Origin: Gymnorhina tibicen
Lineage: Eukaryota; Chordata; Aves; Passeriformes; Artamidae
Length of the DNA: 64,000 nucleotides
Direction: 5' to 3'
Assembly (NCBI GenBank): GCA_013399875.1
Contig: VXAZ01009468.1
Location: 1,299,347-1,363,346 of the forward strand
Part shown: one piece after another, positions 1 through 10,095 of the stretch
Layout of the letters: each line of letters begins with the position of its first letter
Numbering within the stretch: the first letter of the stretch is position 1
Notes under the pieces: model-generated
Told to the model about the DNA's origin: nothing
The model's database searches: none
The model's input: the letters and a program-made list of their open reading frames with translations, nothing else
Position numbers and translations under genes: made by a program

Positions 1-3000
1 AAGGCAGGAGCAATAGTGAGCTGCAGCAGCATCCCTTCCCTTGCCGGGGCAGAGGTGGAGGAGGGCAGGGGGCTATGCCACAGCCCACAAGGCTGCTGCC
101 ATCTCCAAGCCCAGCAGATCGTGCTCCCCTCCCAGGCCTCAAATGCAAGGAACATAACGAACACAAAAACTATTTCTGAAGTAACAGAATTTAGGTGATC
201 CTTAGCGTTGACTACATCCCTCTCTTCCTGAGAGAAGGGTTTGTGAAGTAGATTTCATTGTAGGCTGGGGAAGCTAGTGCTCCCATTTTTTCTCTTTGGG
301 ATGTGTTTGATACTTAACCTTCCTTGAATCTATAGTTAAGCTCTAAACTCTTCTTGCTGTACACAGTTTCCTCCTAACACAAGTGTCTTAAGCCTAGAAT
401 TGCAGTGAGATGCTCAAGGAAATGTTTTCCTCGGTCAGGCAGCGTTTCCTGAGGGTCTGCAAGCAGGGCTGTTTGTTCTCATGTTTGACAAAGGCATGTG
501 CATGGGGCAAGATAACAATTAATCTTAGAAATTAGAGAGAAGCCTTAAGAAGATCTGCTTTCAGTGAACTTAAGGATATGACTTGCCAATTCATCATGAT
601 GGTGTTCCCTCTGAATGGAAGCTGTACTCTGTGTTTCTAAGATGTTTTACGCAATTTTCCAGGACATTGTGTCATATCAGCAGAAATTCAACATTATGCA
701 GCTCTTAAGCAGCACAATTTGACACTTCCTTTCAGCTTTAAAGAAAGTAGCATTGGTTCTTCTGATCCTGATACTTGCCAATAAATCAGGACAAGCAGGC
801 TTAACCAAACTATAGATACAGCATTTTGCTCCTGGCTATGTTACTTGCTGAGCTTTTCAATATATATTCACATGGAAACAGGATGCTCTTCAATTAGTTG
901 GCAAACTGCATCAAGAGGAATGGTGAGATGTTGGGCATAGATATTTATCTGATCATTATCAGGAGTGCAGGTAGCTGGAAAACTTGTGAGGAATAATGAC
1001 AGGCTTGCAATTGAGTTTGAACAGAGAACACATTTGAACGTGAGAACATAACCACTTTGGTCTTGGAAACATGGAGAGAATTGCCATGGAGAGATTAGAC
1101 AGTCTCAATAGGTGGGTAGGTGAGTAGGTAGAGAGAAAGGAATAGAAAGAAACCTGAACAGAAGCAGGAGAGAAATTAGGCTAGTGAAATAAAAGGTGGG
1201 TGTAAATCCCATTTCAGGGCTTTCCTCTGCTAGAACTCAGAGCACTTACAAAAAAAATCAGGGTTTTCTCTACAAGAAGAGCTTCAAAGGCAGGAAGAGA
1301 AAAATGTTTGCCCAAAAGGGCAGTGCTGGAATGAGGAGCAGGATTGGGATGTGCTGGCTGTGTTGCTCAGCCCCACAGTGCTCTGTGAGGATGATGTGGA
1401 GCACATTCAGGGGAAGGGAGCGCTCCACAGGCAAACAGGCAAAATATTTCTTTGTGAAACTGTTCTCTGAGAGCCCAGCACAGTAACTCATCTGGAGGGG
1501 GAGCAGTGGGGAACTGCCACGGCAGGCTCACTGTGGGAAGATAAGTTGTTGTGCTCCAAGACAGATCATCCCCCAGCTGTCCATTGCACTTTCTGCCTGA
1601 ACTGCTGCCGTCTATGGAGAATGTCAAGTCCTCGGGGCCTCGTCTCCCTGTATCTCCCACATGAGATTGAGGGCCTGGCAAGCACCTTCCCAATAAATTA
1701 TTATTACGGCAAGGAAGGGAACAGGCAGAGAAAAGACTTTTCGGTGATCCTAGCAACATTCTGCCTCCAAAAAGCACACGTCGTGGGAGAATTTCAAAAT
1801 GCTTCCAGGAGCCGAGAAGGCAGATGCACGTTGGAAACCTTTGAAGGAGATGAATAGCAGGAAGCATCTCTAAAAGACCCACAACGGCATTACTGCAGAA
1901 AAACCAGCTGCAAAATGAGGTAATGACTCTTCAATACTCTCCAATATGCTGGCACAGGTCCTCTGCGTTTCATCTCACTATCTATCAATGTAGCATTAGA
2001 AGATCTTAAAGTGTTTACAAGTGGATGCAGGGTTGGTCTGCTGGCCCCATGGGAATGCTGACCCCTCTTTCCAGGGGAGGCACGACAAGGCAAAGGTCAT
2101 CCTTCTCCGTGCACTCAATTACAAAGGAACCAGACCCCACTGTGGTTTTTTTTCCCTGAGAGTCCCCTCCTGGGTACTTACTCTAAAATTGTCTCCTGCC
2201 ACATATTTCTTTCTCCTCAGATATTAAAAAATAATTAAAGGCAAAAAAATAAGAGCAGCGAAAGGCCGGGAGAGGTGGAGAGATGACGGGGAAGCCCTGT
2301 CCCTCAAGAGCTGAACAGCATGTACAGAATCATTGCGGCTCGATGCACAGATGACATCCTGATTTGTGCAGGACCTGAGCTGGCTCTCCCAGCGCAGCAC
2401 AGCCAGGCAGTGCTGTCACGTCCTGCTCCTTCCCTGCCCCACTGCATGAGGGGATGTCTGCTGACATCCAGGGCAGGATAGGGCCCTCTGGAAAGGAAAC
2501 TTCAGGAAAATAAGCTTCCGAAGGGATCGACTCAAGCAAGCGCCTCTTCTTTGTGTGAAGGGAAGCTTTCTGCATGCAGGCAGCAGCAGGATAGATGGAG
2601 ACCTGTCAGAAAGTGATGCATAGGCAGCTAAGTGAAGCTCAAGCATTCATAAAGAAACAATGTTATCAAAGATGAATAGCTTGAAAACTGCTTTTAGGAA
2701 CATTTACACAGGGTTTCACCTCCTGGCAACACAGAAACATCAATGCTGCTCCGGCTGACTCATAGCAGCGCAGGAGAGCTCTACAGAAGGCTCCCGCTCT
2801 CCTTTTTCTTCCGCACCAAGGTCTGTGCAGAGGTGTGTGTGTGCAGGGTGGAGGTGCTGCACCGAGGAATCACCTGAAATTGGCTCAGAGAGGAGTTGTT
2901 TTCAGAGTCCTTGCCATGCTTTATTAGTGTGGAAATTCAATAATCTCATTAATTACAGAAAAATAATGTAAGGTGGATCTGCTGGGCTTCTGCACAATTT

Positions 3001-3200
3001 GAGCTCTCCTTCTGTGGGTAATTGCCAATGACATGTCTGAAAGAAATATCACAATGATACATAACAAAGGGCAGCGCAGCTTTACAGCATAGATCTTGTT
3101 GCTATGGGAACTTGTCTTTGCTCCTATCCCAGAGCTAGATGATTTATGTATGTGCAAGAGTTCCTTTATTTTAGGGCTTTTGCAAAAGAGAAAAAACCCT
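1..3200. other. Non-coding unique sequence
   Basis: No gene or named repeat is recognised. The largest open frame is on the minus strand at 1367-1882 (171 codons). Its product has no domain, signal peptide or repeat pattern that I recognise, and competing frames on the plus strand cover the same bases, so I treat it as chance. A short GGTGGGTAGGTGAGTAGGTA stretch at 1111-1130 is the only local repetition I see. An intron or intergenic origin cannot be distinguished. Confidence 0.6.
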
Positions 3201-3210
3201 ATCAGATCTC

Positions 3211-3250
3211 TATCCACATCTATCCATCCGGTTATCTATCCAGTTATCTA
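3211..3250. repeat. Degenerate TATC-type microsatellite with a 12-bp tandem pair
   Basis: The stretch is built from TATC/TATCC units. At its end it contains two adjacent 12-bp copies (TCCGGTTATCTA at 3227-3238 and TCCAGTTATCTA at 3239-3250) that differ at one base. The AT-rich sequence continues to about 3300 without a clear unit. This is ordinary decayed simple-sequence DNA, and no function is implied. Confidence 0.7.
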
Positions 3251-5010
3251 ATAATTCTTTCTTTATTATAATTACCTGTCTATTATAATCTTTATCCATG
3301 GCCTCATTCTTCCAAATATTCTACTCTCTATCTACTTTTAGGGACCAAGATACAAGACAAGCTGAGGGAAGAAAAGAAATGTGGACATCAGTTACTCTTT
3401 GTGCGTGCTGCCTGGACGTGACTGCCGTTCAGAAGCAGAGACAAAGCAGCCAAGCCACGAGCCACGAGCCTCTCCTGCCCCAGTGATGCTCTCCGTGCCC
3501 ACATGCAGCAGCAGAACAAAAGCATCTCCCTCATCCCTGGGGCATAAAGGGAATGCTGGAGCAAGAAAAACCCTCAGATCTCCCTCCTTGTGAATGGTCA
3601 GAGAGCACAAGGGTCACCCACAGCTGTGCTGGGTATTGAAGGTGGAGCTCTGGGAGGAAATGCTGAAAGTCCTGAAATAACTCCCCAAAAGACTGAAGTT
3701 GGAGCGTAACTCCCATTAACTTTGGTCTGTTCATCCTGGGTGGCGTGAAGATTGGCTAAAAGGTAAAAACACAGTATTTTAATTCAGAAACAGGCACCTT
3801 TGGCTGCAGCTGTTTGCTGTCTTTGCATTTCATAATTTGTTAGACGTTTCCTAAAAAGCTCTTGGGTCCAGATATACCTGAGGTTAATAGGAGATCTTTT
3901 TTTCTCTGGTAGGATTCTGTTAGGGTCATTGGTTGCTCCAGTGGGACCTTGTAAATTACCTGTGCATCAATAAGAAACTACTGAAAGGTTCACACTCAAA
4001 AATTAGTATCTTACTGTCTCAGGAGACCCATCAAAGAAGATGTTCAAATTCTGGTGTACGCACAGGTTTAGAAGGTTTTGAAATACAAAGCTGGCCCTGG
4101 CAGCTTCTACCTCTGAATTTATTTCATTCCACATTGTCTCCAGTGATATGAAACTGCTTTAAACATGTGCATATGCTTTTGTAGGGTATTTAATGTAACA
4201 ACTGGCAAGTTCAAGATATGATACAGGTAACCTGGCCAGCAGCCATGTTCAGGTCCAGGTTCATCTTTAAATCAATCAAAACAAGAACCTGAGACGCCAC
4301 CTGACACTTCTGTTAAGTCACAACAGTATGTAAAATGCAAGCTTGCTCTGATTTTGCCACATGCTGTAGCATTACTCAAGGCTATTATTTTACTGGGAGA
4401 GTGAACACGATGCCCATGACTTTGTTCACTCAGTGGCTGGAAACAATCTTCTTCTATAATGTATCAGAAAGTCAGGGCTTTAAATTTGCAAGGAAAAAAA
4501 TAATCACACGAACCACTTGATCTTGAAAAGAAAGAAAGTGAAATTCCATATTTATGAGAGTTCTCTTTCAGCCTGGAAATTCACTGATCAGTGAAACCTC
4601 ACTTTGCAGGTTCAGGGAGCTGATTACACTCCTGATCTAATCAGTTCCTTGCTGCATGGAAGCCTCCTCCACACAGACCTCCCTCTTGACTTTCCTTCCC
4701 CCCAGCCCCGTTGTAGCTGAACCATCGCTCTGCCGAAGTGCTGAATCATGAAATGGAAACTGCCTGTGAGGGTCCCACTAATAAGCCTCATGGCATTGGA
4801 AGCACTCTTGCTCTGTAATTTCTCTGGTCCTCATGATGTGGATGGCACACTCACAGAAATCACGGTCCTAATTCATGTCAAAGATAAAAGTTAATCCCTC
4901 GGCACAGCTGATCAACTCTTCATACCAGGGCTCCTGATCCACCACGAGTCTCTAGCCAAGAGCAGCAGCTCCCTCCTTCCCAGCTCCCTCCCTCACCCTG
5001 AGTTTCAATT
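3251..5010. other. Non-coding unique sequence
   Basis: Open frames here are all below about 75 codons and overlap one another on both strands, for example at 3298-3734. No domain, RNA gene or interspersed repeat is recognised. From about 4740 the sequence becomes richer in TAAT-type words as it approaches the AT-rich block that follows. Confidence 0.55.
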
Positions 5011-5390
5011 CCTTAAAGCTAATCAATATCCTTATTAATGTTCCAAAATCAATTATCCTAATAAAGCCTGGAGGGAGCTGAAGGGTTGCTATTCAGCACT
5101 CACCTTTTATTATCCCGACTGTTTATTTCCCCATTGATAGAACTGTCTGACTTTATGACAGATTATGGGTGAAACTGCAGCACTCAACACACTTGTCAGC
5201 CCTAGAGATATGTTGTGTTATTATTACTATTTTGAGAGCCTTTTGCTTACATTTCCTGGTTTTTTGGATGCTTTAGAAAAGAGTCCCTGGCCTCGCTCTG
5301 CTGGAATAGTATAGGGAGTGCTGCAGCTCTGTGCTGCACATCAAACGGATAATAATCTGTTATATCTATTCAATTATAATATTGCCCCAG
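5011..5390. promoter_or_regulatory. AT-rich block dense in homeodomain-like motifs (possible enhancer)
   Basis: Visible motifs include AATCAATATC at 5021-5030 (similar to ONECUT/HNF6 sites), CTTATTAATG at 5031-5040, AATCAATTATCCTAATAAAG at 5047-5066 (TAAT cores with a TAATCC-like element read on the reverse strand), a forkhead-like TGTTTATTT at 5120-5128, and CAATTATAATATT at 5371-5383. The motifs are seen directly; the factor names rest on general knowledge of consensus sites. No frame of useful length crosses the block. A regulatory role is inference, since AT-rich DNA yields such motifs by chance. Cross-species conservation would be the deciding evidence. Confidence 0.25.
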
Positions 5391-6930
5391 GCCATGGCAC
5401 TCTGTTTATGCAGCAGGCAATGCTCTGTGATCTGCAGCAGGATTGCAAGACACAAGCAGGGTAGATCACCTCGTGGTCATCCACAGCAAATCAGGTGAAG
5501 GTGCATTCAGAGGCATAATCCCAAAAGCATCAGGGGAGAATGGTAATTCTCCTGCAATCCAATCCCTCTGTTCCATGCAGAAGTTGTGTCAAGAGCCTGG
5601 AAGACAGACTGCAATTCCCTGCAGAAGTGCAACATCCCAGAGGCAGGGCAGCTCAGGGGCAGGGGGCAGAGGCAGCGCCGTGGGAGGGAAGCAACAGGAA
5701 ACGCTGCTCAGTCTCCTGAGCACTGAATTCAATCCCTGGCTGCCGGGCATGGCTACATGTATATTTTAAGGAAATTCAACCACATGTTTTTTTCTTCCTT
5801 CCTGGGCTTATTGATCAACCATTTAAGAGTAGAAGAGACTCCAGGTCAGGTCAGGTTATCCTCCAAGATTGTTCCAGCAAGGTGCTGAGGCAGGAGGTGA
5901 CGTGAAAGTCTATAAATGAAATCAGCCCTTCCGAAGTGCCCTCCTCCACCTTGCATGCAGTGTCCACCCTGGCCAGCAGCCTGTTCTGCTCACTAGCACC
6001 CAGGGAGCCTCTGGCCAGCAGAGCTGGGGCTGGGAGCACTGGGAACGTGGTCTTTGGTTGTGCAGCCTCTCCCTGGGCTGGAATACATCTATTCCCTGCT
6101 TCCATCTTAAGACTATTAGCTCCCAGGGAAACTCTACTTGTCTTTGGAGCAAGGTGTCTGAAATGCTTCCCTCTGACCGTCTTGGAACAATTTCTATACT
6201 CTGTACAATACATCTTTTATCCACACGATGACAAGTGAATGGGGAGACTGACTCTGGAAGAACTGACAGCACTGCAGAGAGAGGCTTTTCTTTCTTACTG
6301 GGGCCAGTAAAGAATATGTATCACTTCTTTTCAGTTAACCAGCATTAGATCGGATCATCCACACCAGTCGTTAAACTGGTAATGAGACAGGCTCCATTTC
6401 AGAGAGATTATTGCTTTATTATGAAGTGAACATTCAGCAGATGTTTTAATTCTACAGAATTCATTTCACATTATCAAGATTTCTCTCTATCTTATTTGAT
6501 TTAATGTTTCTTCAGAGTGATTTGTCTCTCTCTAATGCTTAAGACCAGTGCAGTCCAATCAGGCAAATTGTCTGTATTAAAGAGTTCCTGAGGGATTCAT
6601 AACAGCAATAGGACCTTTTGGGTTTTCTTCTGAAAAAGGTTTCTTCCAAAAAACCCCAGAAAATACATCCTGTGCTAATGATTTCTCTCATCCTAGTCCT
6701 CTTTTATCCCAGCCTTTCCTGCCAATATGCCCGTATAGCACAATTCCAGATAAATCAGAAATGCAGTGAAAAGTGGCATGAAAGCAGCGTCACAAAAAGA
6801 AAAAAACTTGATTGAAGTTGTGAGCTAGCGCGAGAAATGTGAGCCCATCCGAATCTGAATTAATTAAAGATTTTATTAGCATCTGATGGCGCCCCAGGGA
6901 AAAGTACTTTTTTTTTTTTAATCCTCTCTC
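5391..6930. other. Non-coding unique sequence with a short inverted repeat
   Basis: Overlapping chance frames occupy 5443-6272 on both strands (up to 120 codons), with no recognisable product. At 6363-6380 there is a perfect inverted repeat, ACCAGT, six bases, ACTGGT. At 6857-6890 a TAATTAAAG / TTATTAGCATC / GATGGC series resembles a homeodomain-rich element. Nothing else is recognised. Confidence 0.5.
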
Positions 6931-7222
6931 TGTTTTAAAGGCAAAATACCAAGCAAAAGCATCCAAGGGTCATGCCAAAAAAAATTTGTTTTGAGGGTGA
7001 CATGGCCATCCTCTGGCTGTGCCCAACTACCCATGATGGTGTAAACAGGGCCGAGCCAGTTGGGTATTTTTCTGTNTGTTTTAAAGGCAAAATACCAAGC
7101 AAAAGCATCCAAGGGTCATGCCAAAAAAAAATTTGTTTTGAGGGTGACATGGCCATCCTCTGGCTGTGCCAAACTACCGATGATGGTGTAAACAGGGCCG
7201 AGCCAGTTGGGTATTTTTCTGT
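6931..7222. repeat. Near-identical 145-bp direct repeat joined at a single N (probable assembly artefact)
   Basis: Copy 1 spans 6931-7075, a single N sits at 7076, and copy 2 spans 7077-7222. Both begin TGTTTTAAAGGCAAAATACC and end GGGTATTTTTCTGT. By eye they differ at three places: an 8- versus 9-A run, CCCAACTACCC versus CCAAACTACCG (two substitutions), and nothing else noted. The N is the only ambiguous base in the window and falls exactly at the junction. This is what a scaffolder leaves when overlapping contig ends fail to merge. A genuine recent tandem duplication is possible but less likely. Frames that run across the block simply repeat the same peptide and are not genes. Confidence 0.9.
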
Positions 7223-7312
7223 AACAAGGAACTGGCAGCCTGTGCTGATTGTGAGCTCAGCTGAATGAGAAAATCAAATGCATTAATCAAATTTTGCTGT
7301 TCTTTTTTTCAG

Positions 7313-7350
7313 TTTTTGCAGTGGAAGGGAGCCCTGAGAAGTCTGGATAG
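7313..7350 (+). other. Exon-like interval bounded by strong splice motifs (weak candidate)
   Basis: A pyrimidine run ending TTCTTTTTTTCAG (AG at 7311-7312), with a second AG at 7320-7321, precedes a short segment that ends GGATAG followed by GTAAGTAG at 7351. The donor matches the vertebrate consensus almost perfectly. The implied exon is 38 nt, or 29 nt if the second AG is used, and has no recognisable coding content. It lies about 90 bp downstream of the duplicated block. Such pairs arise by chance in tens of kilobases, so a real non-coding or micro-exon is only a possibility. Confidence 0.12.
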
Positions 7351-9970
7351 GTAAGTAGCCCCATGCCTGGGTCACATAGATCTCTCCCTCTAGGTCTTAC
7401 CATGTTTAACCCACTAAGGCAGCCAAGAGAATGAGTCCTGTGCTGTGTTCCATGCTTAGGTACATTGCCTCAGTTGCATGGGGCTGGAGGTTTTGCACAA
7501 AGAACATGAGTTACAGAAAAGGGTGTCTGGGGAGCACTTGAGGTAGAGGAATTCAAAAATCAGCAGCCCCAAAGAGCAGCGTGCATCGTGAGCTCCACCT
7601 GAGTGCAGCAGGAGCAGAAACGCTGCCAGACTGACGCAGTGTTTGCCGCTGAGCTGTGAAATCCAAGCTCCACTCCCTGGACATGCTCTGCAGAATTAAG
7701 TCAGGAGGAAGGAAGTGTATAACTCCCCCTTCCACCCACCTCTCCCTCCCCTCCCCATCCCACTCAGAGCTTGGCCTTTATAACGAGGCATTTTCCTCCC
7801 AGGTAGGGAATCGATCCCCCAAACTCCAAAGGCTACGTGCAAGACACAGACTCCTGCTCACACGTCAGTAATGCTGTTGTTCGCTAGTGCAGTGATGCAT
7901 TAAGGATAACCACAAAAGCAGATCAGATATTTTAAGAAAACCAACCTATTCATAATTTATTTTTTTCAAATCAGCGTGTTGGCTCTCTGCTGCAACACTT
8001 AGCTGAGTCATTTCATGTCGTGTTCAAAGGTGAATGCCAGTAGATGTGTCACCAGAGATCTTGCTTAAAATTCTAGCATAGTTATGAGCAATCAGGAGGA
8101 GCAAGAGACCTGAAACTGTAGAAGACACTGACTAAAGGTACAAGTCACAGCTGACTGAGCCATTTCTTGGGAGACCGATTGAGCTGGCCTTGCTGAGAGA
8201 CTTGGCAGTGGGCCCTGTTGGGGAGAACACCAAAAAGTGAGTGGATGCCATGTGGGGTGTGAAAGAGCGAGTGTTCTTTGGGCAATGGACTTTCTGGAAA
8301 AGGCATTTTGGGGAGCTTTAAGTGAGGAAGCTGCTCAGTGCTGGCCACCTTCTGGGAACCATGTTTTCAACCACGCTTTGCAAAGAAATAAAACCACTTG
8401 TCAAAGAAACACCATTGTCAAAATCTCCAAACGAAACAGTTTCCAAGAGATGGATTATTGGCTCACTTCTTGGACCAAAACACAGCAATAATATAACCAA
8501 GCCACGCCACCTATTGCCCGTCCCCCAAATTCACTGATTTTAAGCCCAAACAATGATTCATCCAAAGATTTAGACCTCAGCCTTCCTGCTTTGGACACAC
8601 ATTCCAACAGCAGAGAAGAGAGGACTATGCTACTTCTGAAAGCCCTCCTTTAAAGCTTTTCCCTCAAACTACTCCTGCACTGTGTTTGAGAGCCTTGACC
8701 CTTCACATCTGCCATGACCAATCCTGGCTTGGTGCAAGGCCCCCAGCACCTCACGAGAGAGGTGCTGATAGCCAGTCCCTGTGAAATGTGTTTCTCAGTT
8801 GGCCCTGGTGGCTAGCACTTGTGGCAGATACAAAGGGGAGGATTAAACAGGCTGATCTACTTGAAATGAATAATCCTTATAAAAAAAAGCACTTCTCTTC
8901 TTCTAGTCAGGAACAAAGCTGGACCAAACCCATCCTCTTCCCTGGTATCAGAGAAAAAGAGGTGGAGGCCTGGGAATTACCATGCTGCATTGCATGAGCC
9001 AAAGGGTCATATTTCAAAATACAGGTTTTTTTCAACAAGCCTTTGTGAAGAGAATGGAGGGAAAGAAGGATCCCTGTAGAGCCTTGTCCTCAGCCAAACT
9101 AACCACCCATTCATGAAATCCACACCCCAGGCCTTGAAACCGCTGTTCTAAATTGATGAGAATAAAAATAACATGATAAAATTTGCTTTTGTGTCAAAGG
9201 ATCCTGTGAGTTTCTGTAGGTGGGAGCAAAGGGTGGAAGAATAAGGAAGAGTCTTGAAGATAATTATTTTTATTATCAATTGCAAACCATGCTTCTGGCT
9301 TAAAAACTGTGATCTGTTCAGCACCAATACTGTTGAAATATCATTTTCATTCTTGTTTTTATTATTACTATTTTTTCCACTTTCCATCTTACTTGATTCC
9401 TGATTGTTCCCCACTTCAGTAGCCTGGCTTGTTATTCTATTATCTTCCTCAAGAGGCTTTTATGTGGAATCTGTAGGAGGAGATGGAGGCTTCAAGGGGA
9501 AACTCCTGCAACAAACCCTTTTCCATTATTTCTTTACTCCATTTCATGCACTTATTTATTTTACATAATAATATACATGATATCAGGAAAAGCAGAAGAA
9601 AATAATACAGAAAGAAAGGCCAGAAAAATTAGTTATAGTTCAAGAAGACTTAAAGTGAATGCCAAGAATTGAGCCTTGTTTTTTTTTCAACATGCAAGTA
9701 GCCAGGGTGGTAAATTACTTGTCATGCTTTTGCTGGACATCTTGATTGCTTCAGTTTCAGCAGGTCTGTGGACTGCATGGAAAAGTAGTTTGTGAACAAC
9801 AGAGCCACATCCTAGCACTTGTCTCAGCAGACACTGAGTGAGGTGACCTTGGCAGAAGTGCCTCTCTTCATACAAGGATGGCTGGGCACATTTAGCAGCA
9901 TTTATTTGGGGGTACTAGGAAACCAGCTCGCATGCTGGCTGTGGGAAAGCATCGCTGGGGGACAGAGAAG
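7351..9970. other. Non-coding unique sequence
   Basis: No gene, RNA or repeat is recognised. Open frames stay below about 90 codons and are mostly overlapping pairs on opposite strands (8145-8537, 9148-9414). The stretch 9540-9690 is AT-rich without a clear motif pattern. Confidence 0.55.
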
Positions 9971-10095
9971 TGTTATCCCCATTTTACAGGTTAAAAGCTG
10001 AGACAAAAAATAGTTTATTTGTTTAATTTGAGGCAGAGAAAGAAACCTGTGGGAGCACTGGGGAGCACCCTCAGTTCCCAGCCCCAGACAGATGG
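9971..10095 (-). repeat. Ancient MIR-like SINE/LINE-tail remnant
   Basis: TTATCCCCATTTTACAGG at 9973-9990, followed by AAGCTGAGACA, and further on GAGGCAGAGAAAGAAACC and CAGTTCCCAGCCCCAG, follow in order the conserved antisense core of MIR-type amniote repeats (the ATCCCCATTTTACAG, AAACTGAGGCA, GGCAGAGCCAGGA and CCCAGTCCC blocks). The order and spacing make the relationship convincing despite heavy decay. The exact subfamily cannot be named without a repeat-library search, and the strand follows the usual consensus orientation. Confidence 0.6.

Noticed and set aside
1367..1882. 171-codon minus-strand frame
   Set aside because: Overlapped by plus-strand frames at 1196-1486 and 1546-1857; no recognisable protein features.
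6881..6901. CTCF-like GATGGCGCCCCAGGGA
   Set aside because: It lacks the full core and one C of the usual run. Too weak without a matrix score.
6918..7268. Open frames with an internally repeated peptide
   Set aside because: They are produced by the duplicated 145-bp block around the N, not by a repeat protein.
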